A stretch of 33,704 nt of DNA from an uncultured Oscillospiraceae bacterium (GTDB lineage Bacteria > Bacillota > Clostridia > Oscillospirales > Oscillospiraceae): NCBI GenBank assembly GCA_934597345.1, contig CAKTRJ010000027.1:1-33704 (forward strand), read 5' to 3'. Shown here piece after piece: positions 1-6,469 of the stretch. A program made the translations under genes and the position numbers. How positions within the stretch are numbered: position 1 is the first letter of the stretch; each line of letters begins with the position of its first letter. Under the pieces are notes generated by a model. That model was not told the DNA's origin. It made no database searches and was given only the letters and a program-made list of their open reading frames with translations.

Positions 1-58
1 CCGAACGCCTGTTGATTTCCTTTTACGCATTTGGGGGATGAGATCGAGTTAAATGCGA

Positions 59-96
59 CCACCAAAGCACAGGACTCGATTCCTGTGTTTTGGTGG
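59..96. repeat. Inverted repeat upstream of parA
   Basis: Two 16-nt arms (59-74 and 81-96) are complementary at 15 of 16 positions around a 6-nt loop, and the one mismatch becomes G-U in RNA. A second short dyad, GGATCG-AG-CGATCC, overlaps its right edge at 95-108. The structure sits 40 nt before the parA start, so it could be an mRNA leader hairpin, a ParA/ParB-type binding site, or an element-specific repeat. There is no T-tract, so a terminator is unlikely. Confidence 0.6.
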
Positions 97-136
97 ATCG
101 AGCGATCCAAATCTAACAAGAAGGAGGAAAAGCGAA

Positions 137-841
137 ATGCCAAACTGTAAAACCATAGCGATATGCAACCAAAAAGGCGGCGTGGGGAAAACCACCACGG
201 CAGTAAACCTCGGCGTAGGATTGGCTATGCAGGGCAAAAAGGTGCTTCTCGTGGACGCTGACCCGCAGGGCGACCTTACTACCTGCCTCGGTTGGCAGGA
301 TACGGACAGCTTGCCGCAGACCCTTTCCAATAAGCTATCAGCGGTAATGCGGGAAGAACAGCAAGACCCGTTCTCCGGCATTCTCAGCCACGAAGAAAAG
401 GTTGACCTTGTTCCGTCAAACCTTGACCTTTCAGCGTTGGAGATGAGCCTTGTGACTGCAATGAGCAGAGAGAGCGTGATGAAAAACTATCTCAGCCAAG
501 TGAAGGACAGATACGACTATGTACTGATAGATTGTATGCCGTCCCTCGGTATGATAACGCTCAATGCTCTGACTGCGGCGGACAGTGTGATTATTCCCGT
601 GCAGGCACAGTATCTCCCCGCAAAAGGTATGACGCAGCTTTTATCGACGATTGCCAAGGTGAAGAAGCACACCAATCGGAACCTGACAATCGACGGTATT
701 CTGCTCACGCTTGTAGACGGTAGAACCAATCTTGCTAAAAGTACGGTAGAAGCGCTGCGAGAGAACTTCGGTTGTCGGATCAGGATATTTGGCTTTGAGT
801 CTCTCCGAAATGAACAGATCAAACCGATCGAAGCCCTATGA
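137..841 (+). pseudogene. parA: ParA-family ATPase, truncated and fused to recQ remnant
   Basis: This is a ParA/Soj-type partition ATPase of the kind carried by conjugative elements of Clostridia. A deviant Walker A, KGGVGKTT, lies at residues 13-20, LLVDADPQGD at 37-46, and a Walker B-like YVLIDCMPSLG follows mid-protein. ATG 137 is chosen because AAGGAGG ends 9 nt upstream; an in-frame extension to 53 has no ribosome site. The product is 234 residues, shorter than the roughly 260-275 usual for the family. ParA similarity runs up to TVEALRENFG and then stops. The last 17 residues, FGFESLRNEQIKPIEAL, instead resemble the N-terminal motif of RecQ helicases, so the natural ParA C-terminus has been replaced. 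Fragments of this kind usually mark a partly deleted integrative element. Function is doubtful because the C-terminal part is absent. Confidence 0.8.
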
Positions 842-956
842 GAACGCCCGATTGAATGAGAGCCTGCGGCAGATGATGGCCTACTGTGAGGGTCGGGAGC
901 ATTGCTTAAAACAGCTGTTGTTGGCAGTCTTGGGGCAGGCCGCCGGACAGCGATAA
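788..956 (+). pseudogene. Relic of a RecQ-family DNA helicase, two pieces
   Basis: Two short stretches resemble opposite ends of RecQ. In the parA frame, 788-838 encodes FGFESLRNEQIKPIEAL, matching the RecQ N-terminal pattern FG-x-x-S-x-R-x-x-Q-x-x-x-I. In the next frame, about 840-956 encodes RLNESLRQMMAYCEGREHCL and ends at TAA 954-956. That resembles the RecQ zinc-binding segment, where a conserved Met and Tyr-Cys precede a second Cys followed by a Leu-rich helix. All helicase motifs between the two are missing, so most of the gene has been deleted. This is recognition from family patterns only; the C-terminal piece is the weaker match. Confidence 0.5.
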
Positions 957-961
957 AGGAC

Positions 962-1004
962 AAAAAACCATGGTACATGCGAATTCCGCAAGTACCATGG
1001 TTTT
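962..1004 (-). terminator. Intrinsic terminator of the suf operon
   Basis: A 13-bp stem (964-976 with 992-1004) is extended by an inner TGCG/CGCA pairing. On the minus strand it is followed by a run of T (962-967). It lies 8 nt past the sufU stop. The T-run on the other side is shorter, so it may also stop transcription coming from the parA side. Confidence 0.85.
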
Positions 1005-1012
1005 GCCTGTGT

Positions 1013-1444
1013 CTATTTCGTTCTGCCCTGCAGGGCTTCCTTCAGCGTTCGCCAGCCCAGCACCGCGCACTTGACCCGCGCGGGCATATGGGCGATATCC
1101 CGGAGAACGGAGGCCTCCTCCAGACTGTCGATCTCCTCATCGGTTGCTTCACCTTGGATCATTTTCAGGAACGTCTCGCCCAGCTTCAGGGCCTCGTCCT
1201 TCTTTTTCCCCACGATCATGCCCAGCATGATGTCAGCGGAGGCCTGAGAGATGGCGCAGCCGTCGCCTACGAACGCGCCGTCGGCGATGGTGTCGCCGTC
1301 CAGTTTCAGCTTGAGAAAGATGTCGTCGCCGCAGCTGGGGTTGACGCCTTCCAGCACGATATCGGCGTCCGGCAGATCATGCTTGAACTCCGGGTGCAGA
1401 TTGTGCTCGGTGAGGATCTCGTTATAAAAGCTTCTATTTTCCAT
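1013..1444 (-). CDS. sufU: SufU, Fe-S assembly sulfurtransferase/scaffold protein
   Basis: SufU-type protein of 143 residues, the normal length. In Gram-positive bacteria SufU accepts persulfide sulfur from SufS through a zinc-bound site and passes it to SufBCD in the cytoplasm. The expected ligands are visible: Cys38 and Asp40 in NPSCGD, Cys63 in GDGCAIS, and Cys126 in ARVKCAVLGW. It is the last gene of the suf operon. Its ATG overlaps the end of sufS by 11 nt, which suggests translational coupling. It ends in a TAG codon just before the operon terminator. That matters for reading the amber codon in sufB, because TAG is plainly used as a stop here. Confidence 0.95.
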   Translation of the reverse strand: MENRSFYNEILTEHNLHPEFKHDLPDADIVLEGVNPSCGDDIFLKLKLDGDTIADGAFVGDGCAISQASADIMLGMIVGKKKDEALKLGETFLKMIQGEATDEEIDSLEEASVLRDIAHMPARVKCAVLGWRTLKEALQGRTK

Positions 1445-2648
1445 AGCCCATTCGCTCCCTCAAGGTGGAAAGACTGTTCAGCAGCCGGTCGATCTCCGCC
1501 TCCGTGTTGTAAAACGCCAGACTGGCCCGCGCGGTGGACGGGTGGCCCAGATGGGCCAGCAGCGGCTGGGCGCAGTGATGGCCTGCCCGGATGGCCACGC
1601 CGTCGCTGGCAAGAATTTCGCTGATGTCGTGGGGGTGGACGCCATCCACCGTAAAGGCGAGGATGCCGCAGTGCTCCTCCGCCATTTCAGAGCCCAGCAC
1701 ATGGACGGCGGGAATATCGCGGATGCCCTCCATGGCCCGGCGGGTGAGTGCCAGCTCCCGGCGATGCATCTCCGTAAAGCCGACGCGGCTCACATAGTCG
1801 ATGGCCGCGTGAAGGCCCACCGCACCGGCGGCATTGACTGTACCGGCCTCAAACTTGTGGGGCAGCTCCGCAAAGACCGCACCCTCGCGGGTGACGGACT
1901 CGATCATCTCACCGCCGGTGAGGAAAGGCGGCATTTCCTCCAGCAGCGCCTCTTTGCCGTACAGCACGCCGATGCCCATGGGGCCGTAGAGCTTGTGGCC
2001 GGAGAAGGCCAGAAAGTCCGCGTCCAGCGCCTGTACGTCCACGGGAATGTGGGGCGTGCTCTGGGCGCCGTCCACCACCATCACCGCGCCGTGCCGGTGG
2101 GCCATGTCCGCGATCTGGCGGATGGGGTTGATACGACCGATGACATTGGATACCTGGGTACAGGCCACCAGCTTCGTCTTGTCGGTGATAAGAGCCTCCA
2201 CCTTATTCAAATCAAGGCTGCCGTCCGGCTCACACTCCATGAATTTCAACATTGCGCCGGTCTGACGACAGACCATCTGCCAGGGCAGCAGGTTGCTGTG
2301 GTGCTCCAGAATGGACACCAGCACCTCGTCTCCGGCCTTTACATGGGAGAGCCCGTAGCTGTAGGCCACCAGATTCAGTCCCTCGGTGGTGTTGCGGGTG
2401 AAGATGATCTCCCGTGCGCTTTTCGCGTTCAGGAAGGCACGGACGGCCTCGCGGGCGTTTTCATAGTCGTCTGTGGCGGCGATGCTCAGGGGATACAGGC
2501 CCCGCAGGGGGTTGGCGTTATGAAGCTGATAGAACTTCGCTTCCGCGTCCAGCACGCACTGGGGCCGCTGGGCTGTGGCGGCGTTGTCCAGATAGGCAAT
2601 ATCCAGATTATTCAGCAGGGGAAAATCGTCTCGGTACGCATGTGCCAT
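1434..2648 (-). CDS. sufS: SufS, cysteine desulfurase
   Basis: PLP-dependent group II cysteine desulfurase of 404 residues. It removes sulfur from L-cysteine as a Cys persulfide and hands it to SufU. The PLP lysine is Lys219 in FSGHKLYGP. Asp193 in VVDGAQS and His116/His117 in LEHHSN belong to the cofactor pocket. The catalytic cysteine is Cys359 in RAGHHCAQPLL. The group II motif RAGHHCAQP separates it from NifS/IscS. It starts one nt after the sufD stop and overlaps sufU by 11 nt. It uses TAG as stop. As a consumer of cysteine it links this operon to the cysK-cysE unit elsewhere in the window. Confidence 0.97.
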   Translation of the reverse strand: MAHAYRDDFPLLNNLDIAYLDNAATAQRPQCVLDAEAKFYQLHNANPLRGLYPLSIAATDDYENAREAVRAFLNAKSAREIIFTRNTTEGLNLVAYSYGLSHVKAGDEVLVSILEHHSNLLPWQMVCRQTGAMLKFMECEPDGSLDLNKVEALITDKTKLVACTQVSNVIGRINPIRQIADMAHRHGAVMVVDGAQSTPHIPVDVQALDADFLAFSGHKLYGPMGIGVLYGKEALLEEMPPFLTGGEMIESVTREGAVFAELPHKFEAGTVNAAGAVGLHAAIDYVSRVGFTEMHRRELALTRRAMEGIRDIPAVHVLGSEMAEEHCGILAFTVDGVHPHDISEILASDGVAIRAGHHCAQPLLAHLGHPSTARASLAFYNTEAEIDRLLNSLSTLRERMGYGK

Positions 2649-2649
2649 G

Positions 2650-3555
2650 TTACAGCACCGCCTCCAATTCTGTCAGGACGGCCGCCTGCGCGGTCTCGTT
2701 CTGCAATGTGCGGGCCAGCCGCTCGATGGCGGCGCGGGCCATGATGTTCTCCGCCTCCGCAGCGGAAATGCCCCGGCTCTCGAAATAAAACAGGGTATCC
2801 TCGTCCAGCTCGCCGATGGTGGCGCCGTGGTTGCCCACCACGTTCTCCTCGGCGCACAGGATCAGAGGCACCGTCTTGTTGACAACGCCGTCGCCCAGCA
2901 TCAGAACCGTCTCCTGCTCGTTGCCCACAGATCCGGCGGAGCCTTTCTTGAAGTCGATGGTGCCCCGGAAGATCTTCCGGGCGTCATCCTTCAGCGCACC
3001 GGCGGCGTTGATCTCGCTGGTAGTTTTCTGTCCCCAGTGGTCTACCACCAGATTCAGATCCACCGTCTGCTGCTTCTGGCCCAGATAGCCGATCCCGGCC
3101 TGGAAGCCCGCGCCGGTGCCGTTCAGTGCGAAGTGACCGTCACTGTATACGTCGCCCCGGCCCAGCAGGATCTGTATCAGCTCCACCTGGCCGTTTTCGG
3201 CGCAGCGGCCATCGGTCTCCAGCCGGAGCAGGGAGTTCTGGGCTGTGTTCTGTATCTGCACCAGCCGCACCCGCGCGTCCTTCTCCACATGAAGTGCCGT
3301 CCGCACCAGCAGCTTGTCCTCGGAGCGCAGGGTCTCAAAAACCGTGAGGGTCTGGCCCTCCGGTGCGTGGATGTCCACCCGCTTTTCGCTGTAAGCCCCG
3401 TCGCCGGAAATGTCCAGACGGACGGTCTGTCCGGCGGCGGTGATCTGCTCTGTGCCCAGGTCAGCGGCATCCTCCCAGGTCAGCGCCGTTTCATTGACGC
3501 CCAGCCGGTTCCATGTGCGGGTCGGGAGCCGGTTGATCAAAATCGTTTCACTCAT
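2650..3555 (-). CDS. sufD: SufD, SufBCD complex subunit
   Basis: SufD of 301 residues, at the short end for the family (many are 400 or more), with the usual beta-helix core and conserved C-terminal region. The stretch NHGATIGELDEDTLFYFESR at about 255-275 is the family signature that pairs with SufB to form the assembly site. The ATG at 3555 is preferred because AGGAG ends 7 nt before it; an upstream in-frame TTG at 3561 lies almost on top of the ribosome site. It follows sufB by 13 nt and precedes sufS by 1 nt. SufD forms the SufB-SufD heterodimer on a SufC dimer and is needed for iron entry in the E. coli system. Confidence 0.93.
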   Translation of the reverse strand: MSETILINRLPTRTWNRLGVNETALTWEDAADLGTEQITAAGQTVRLDISGDGAYSEKRVDIHAPEGQTLTVFETLRSEDKLLVRTALHVEKDARVRLVQIQNTAQNSLLRLETDGRCAENGQVELIQILLGRGDVYSDGHFALNGTGAGFQAGIGYLGQKQQTVDLNLVVDHWGQKTTSEINAAGALKDDARKIFRGTIDFKKGSAGSVGNEQETVLMLGDGVVNKTVPLILCAEENVVGNHGATIGELDEDTLFYFESRGISAAEAENIMARAAIERLARTLQNETAQAAVLTELEAVL

Positions 3556-3568
3556 ATCCAAACTCCTT

Positions 3569-4984
3569 TCAGCCGATGCTGCCCTTCATTTCCAGCTGGA
3601 TCAGGTTGTTCATCTCCACGGCGTATTCCAGAGGCAGCTCCTTGGACACATTGTCCGCGAAGCCGCTGACGATCAGCGCCCGCGCGTCCTCCTCGCTCAT
3701 GCCCCGGCTCATCAGGTAGAACACCGCCTCGTTGCTGATGGCGCCGATCTTGGCCTCGTGGCCGATGGCGGCGTCCTTTGTCCGGATGTCCATGGCGGGG
3801 ATGGTGTCGGAGCGAGAGTCGGAATCCAGCATCAGGGACTGGCAGGACACGGCGGACTTGGCGCCCCTGGCGTTCTTTTCCACCACCACGCTGCTGCGGA
3901 AGGTGCTGATGCCGCCGCTCTTGCTGATGGAGCGGGTATTCATGTAGGAGCTGGTGTTTTTGCCCACATGCACCACCTTCGCGCCGGTATCCAGATTCTG
4001 CCCGGCCCCGGCGAAGGTGACGCCGGTGAACTCCATGCGGGAGTTGTCGCCCTTCAGGATGCTCATGGGATACAGACAGCCCACATGAGAGCCGAAGGAG
4101 CCGGACACCCACTCAATGGTGCCGCCCTCCTCAACCAGCGCCCGCTTGGTGTTCAGGTTGTACATGTTCTTCGACCAGTTTTCGATGGTGGAGTACCGGA
4201 GCTTGGCGCCCTTCTTCACATACAGCTCCACGCAGCCGGCGTGGAGGTTGGCCACATTGTACTTGGGGGCGGAACAGCCCTCGATGAAGTGCAGACTGGC
4301 GCCCTCGTCCACGATGATGAGGGTATGCTCGAACTGTCCCGCGCCCTTGGCGTTCAGGCGGAAATAGGATTGCAGGGGAATGGACAGGTGGACGCCCTTG
4401 GGCACATACACAAAGGAGCCGCCGGACCACACCGCACCGTGCAGCGCCGCGAACTTGTGGTCGTGGGGCGTCACCAGCTTCATGAAGTACTTGCGCACCA
4501 TGTCGGCGTATTCGCCCTTCAGGGCGCTTTCCATGTCAGTATACACCACGCCCTCGGCGGCCACGGAGTCCTTCACGTTGTGATACACCAGCTCGGAGTC
4601 GTACTGGGCTCCCACGCCGGCCAGAGATTTCCGCTCGGCCTGGGGGATGCCCAGCCGCTCAAAGGTCTCCTTGATGTCCTCCGGCACGTCCTTCCAGTCG
4701 TTGCGCATTTTGGCGTTGGGGCGGACGTAGGTGGCGATGTGATCCATGTCCAGCCCTTCGATGGAGGGGCCCCAGTCAGGGAGCTTCATCTCGTTATAGA
4801 TCTGAAGGGATTCCAGCCGGAACTACTGCATCCACGCCGGATCGTTCTTCTCCTGGGAGAGCTTTTCCACGATCTCCGGCGTCAGGCCGGATTCCATCCG
4901 GTAGGCGTCGTGCTCCTCGTCCCGGATGTCGTAGACGCTGCGGTCTACGTCCTCTACATAGGTTTTTTCTTTGAAATCTGCCAT
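3569..4984 (-). CDS. sufB: SufB, Fe-S scaffold subunit, interrupted by an in-frame amber codon
   Basis: SufB is the scaffold on which the SUF system builds clusters. ATG 4984 has AGGAGG 8 nt upstream and lies 17 nt after sufC. The first 53 codons read normally (MADFKEKTYVEDVD... to DPAWMQ), then codon 54 is TAG. The same frame continues as FRLESLQIYNEMKLPDWGPS and on through a complete SufB C-terminus to TGA at 3569. Read through, the protein would be 472 positions, the normal SufB length. The hybrid WMQ-stop-FRLESL spans a conserved block that in other SufB proteins reads roughly WM-x-x-FRL, so one substitution in a sense codon explains it. Without suppression only a 53-residue peptide, or a re-start at Met66 (4789) with a poor ribosome site, would be made. 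Options are sequencing error, a recent null mutation, or suppression. Confidence 0.9.
4823..4825 (-). other. In-frame TAG (amber) codon 54 of sufB
   Basis: On the minus strand the codons are ATG CAG TAG TTC CGG, lying inside an otherwise intact reading frame. The genes sufS and sufU in the same operon end with TAG, so this is a stop codon in this genome unless specifically suppressed. No obvious hairpin was seen directly downstream. Confidence 0.9.
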
Positions 4985-5001
4985 ATCAGGAGCCTCCTGG
5001 T

Positions 5002-5748
5002 TCAGTCATCCTTCAGGCTGCCGAAGCCCTTTTCATTGATCTCGTCCACCAGCTCCGCGCCGCCGTTCCGGACAATGACGCCCTCCTCCATCACATGGGC
5101 CGCGTCCACATGGAGTGCCTCCAGAATGCGGGTGGAGTGGGTGATGATCAGCAGCGAGCCGTGGGTCCGCTCCCGGAACAGGCGCACGCCTTCGCTGACG
5201 GTGCGGACGGCGTCCACATCCAGGCCGGAGTCCGTTTCATCCAGAATGGCCAGCTTGGGCTCCAGCATCAGCATCTGTAATATCTCGGCCTTCTTCTTCT
5301 CGCCGCCGGAGAAGCCTACGTTCAGGTCACGCTCGGCGTAGCTCTCGTCCATGTCCAGCAGGGCCATGGTCTCCTTGAGCTTTTTCTTGAAGTCCCACAG
5401 CCGCAGGCGGCTACCGGTCTTCTGCTCCAGCGCGCTGCGGATAAAGGCGCTGAGTGTCACGCCGGGAACCTCCAGCGGGTTCTGGAAGGACAGAAAGATG
5501 CCCTTTTTCGCCCGCTCGTTCACCGGAAGCGCTGTGATATCCTCGCCGTCGAACAGGATGGAGCCGGCGGTGACACTGTAGGCCGGATTGCCGGTGACGG
5601 CATAGCCCAGCGTGGATTTGCCGGTGCCGTTGGGCCCCATGAGCACATGGGTCTCGTCATGCCCTACGGTCAGGTTCACGCCGTGAAGGATCTCCTTTTC
5701 CTCCACCTGAACATGCAGATCCTGAATTTCCAAAAGTGCCTTACTCAT
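5002..5748 (-). CDS. sufC: SufC, ABC-type ATPase of the SufBCD complex
   Basis: Soluble ABC ATPase of 248 residues that drives conformational change in SufB-SufD. Walker A is GPNGTGKST at residues 38-46. The SufC-specific signature GFSGGEKKK is at 145-153, Walker B LAILDETDSGLD follows at 167-178, and the switch histidine is in IITHSTR. No membrane segment is present, as expected. The ATG overlaps the TGA of the upstream regulator (ATGA), so the two are translationally coupled. The 17-nt gap to sufB holds the sufB ribosome site. Confidence 0.97.
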   Translation of the reverse strand: MSKALLEIQDLHVQVEEKEILHGVNLTVGHDETHVLMGPNGTGKSTLGYAVTGNPAYSVTAGSILFDGEDITALPVNERAKKGIFLSFQNPLEVPGVTLSAFIRSALEQKTGSRLRLWDFKKKLKETMALLDMDESYAERDLNVGFSGGEKKKAEILQMLMLEPKLAILDETDSGLDVDAVRTVSEGVRLFRERTHGSLLIITHSTRILEALHVDAAHVMEEGVIVRNGGAELVDEINEKGFGSLKDD

Positions 5749-6206
5749 AGTTGAACCACCTTATTCTCGTTCCGCGCCGCGGCGGCGGCCGGTGTTTTTT
5801 CGTTGACGCGCATGAACTGCGCCAATGTATGGTTGTCGATATAGGAATTGATCTGATCCTCCAGCCCCTGCCAGAAAAGCCGGGCGTCGCAGTCGCAGGA
5901 GCTGCCGCAGCCCGCGCCCTCCTCGGACTGGCACGATATGGGCGACAGGTCGCCCTCCGCCGCCCGGAGAATTTCGCCCACCGGATACTGCTCCGGCGGA
6001 CGGGTCAGCCGGTAGCCGCCGGAGCGGCCCACTGTGCCCTCTACCAGACCGGCGCGGTTCAGCGCGGCCATGATGCTTTCCAGATACTTTTTGGAGAGCT
6101 GCTGCCGCTGGGCGATGTCACGGAGACAAAGCCATTCGCCGCCGCCGTGCTCCGCCATATCCAGCATGACACGCAGCGCGTAGCGCCCTCTGGATGAGAT
6201 CATCAT
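5745..6206 (-). CDS. RrF2/IscR-type transcriptional regulator, first gene of the suf operon
   Basis: RrF2-family winged-helix regulator of 153 residues. The N-terminal half (SSRGRYALRVMLDMAEH, then a recognition helix around QQLSKKYLESIM and the wing RSGGYRL) is typical of the family. Cysteines at 92, 100, 104 and 106 fall where IscR binds a 2Fe-2S cluster, although the spacing differs from E. coli IscR (three cysteines at 92, 98 and 104). It may therefore sense cluster status and repress its own operon. The ATG at 6206 is chosen because AGGAGG lies about 10 nt upstream; a second ATG follows at once. It overlaps sufC by 4 nt. Candidate operator dyads surround its promoter. A CymR-like cysteine regulator is an alternative, but CymR lacks this cysteine cluster. 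Confidence 0.9.
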   Translation of the reverse strand: MMISSRGRYALRVMLDMAEHGGGEWLCLRDIAQRQQLSKKYLESIMAALNRAGLVEGTVGRSGGYRLTRPPEQYPVGEILRAAEGDLSPISCQSEEGAGCGSSCDCDARLFWQGLEDQINSYIDNHTLAQFMRVNEKTPAAAAARNENKVVQL

Positions 6207-6231
6207 AAGGAACACCTCCTGTCCCAAATTA

Positions 6232-6285
6232 CCTACCTTGTAAGTAGGGATTGTAAACCTAAATTCCTACTATGTCAATAGGTAG
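6232..6285 (-). promoter_or_regulatory. suf operon promoter with two dyad operators
   Basis: On the minus strand a perfect -35 TTGACA (6273-6278) is 17 nt from -10 TACAAT (6250-6255). Two dyads built from CCTAC/GTAGG half-sites overlap it. CCTAC-N7-GTAGG (6232-6248) covers the start-site region, and an imperfect CTACTAT-GTCA-ATAGGTAG (6267-6285) covers the -35. The arrangement fits repression by a dimer, most simply the RrF2 regulator encoded immediately downstream. Binding is inferred from position and symmetry only. Confidence 0.8.
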
Positions 6286-6331
6286 ATGCGGGAAATTTTT
6301 TGCCGCGAAGGCGCACGGGAGACGCGAAACG

Positions 6332-6353
6332 TCCGACTTAAAAATAAGTCGGA
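6332..6353. repeat. Short perfect hairpin in intergenic region
   Basis: Perfect 9-bp arms TCCGACTTA and TAAGTCGGA flank AAAA. It lies in the 264-nt gap between the AAA+ gene and the suf regulator gene. No T-tract follows in either direction. It may be part of an intergenic repeat family; one copy alone cannot show that. Confidence 0.5.
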
Positions 6354-6408
6354 ACCATGGGACAATGTACCGGTTCAAGGACGCGCAGTAAGCTGACCCT
6401 CTGCAAGA

Positions 6409-6463
6409 CCGCATAACGAGCGAGCCCCCGGTCATCAGAACCGGGGGCTCGCTCGTTATGCGG
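6409..6463. repeat. 24-bp perfect hairpin downstream of the AAA+ gene
   Basis: Arms 6409-6432 and 6440-6463 are perfectly complementary over 24 bp with a 7-nt loop, starting 6 nt after the AAA+ stop codon. On the minus strand no T-run follows, so it is not a standard intrinsic terminator. It could instead stabilise the 3' end of the mRNA. The rest of the gap, 6286-6408, shows no gene. Confidence 0.75.
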
Positions 6464-6469
6464 CGTATA

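Noticed and set aside
2..52. Possible C-terminal end of an upstream gene (ending WGMRSS, stop at 50-52)
   Set aside because: Only 16 codons are visible with no recognisable family signature, so no gene can be supported.
1013..4984. General reassignment of TAG as a sense codon to explain sufB
   Set aside because: sufS and sufU in the same operon end at TAG at their expected C-termini, so TAG functions as a stop in this genome.
3410..5341. 643-codon open frame on the plus strand opposite sufD-sufB-sufC
   Set aside because: Antisense shadow of strongly recognised suf genes, with the same low-information His/Val/Gly-rich composition.
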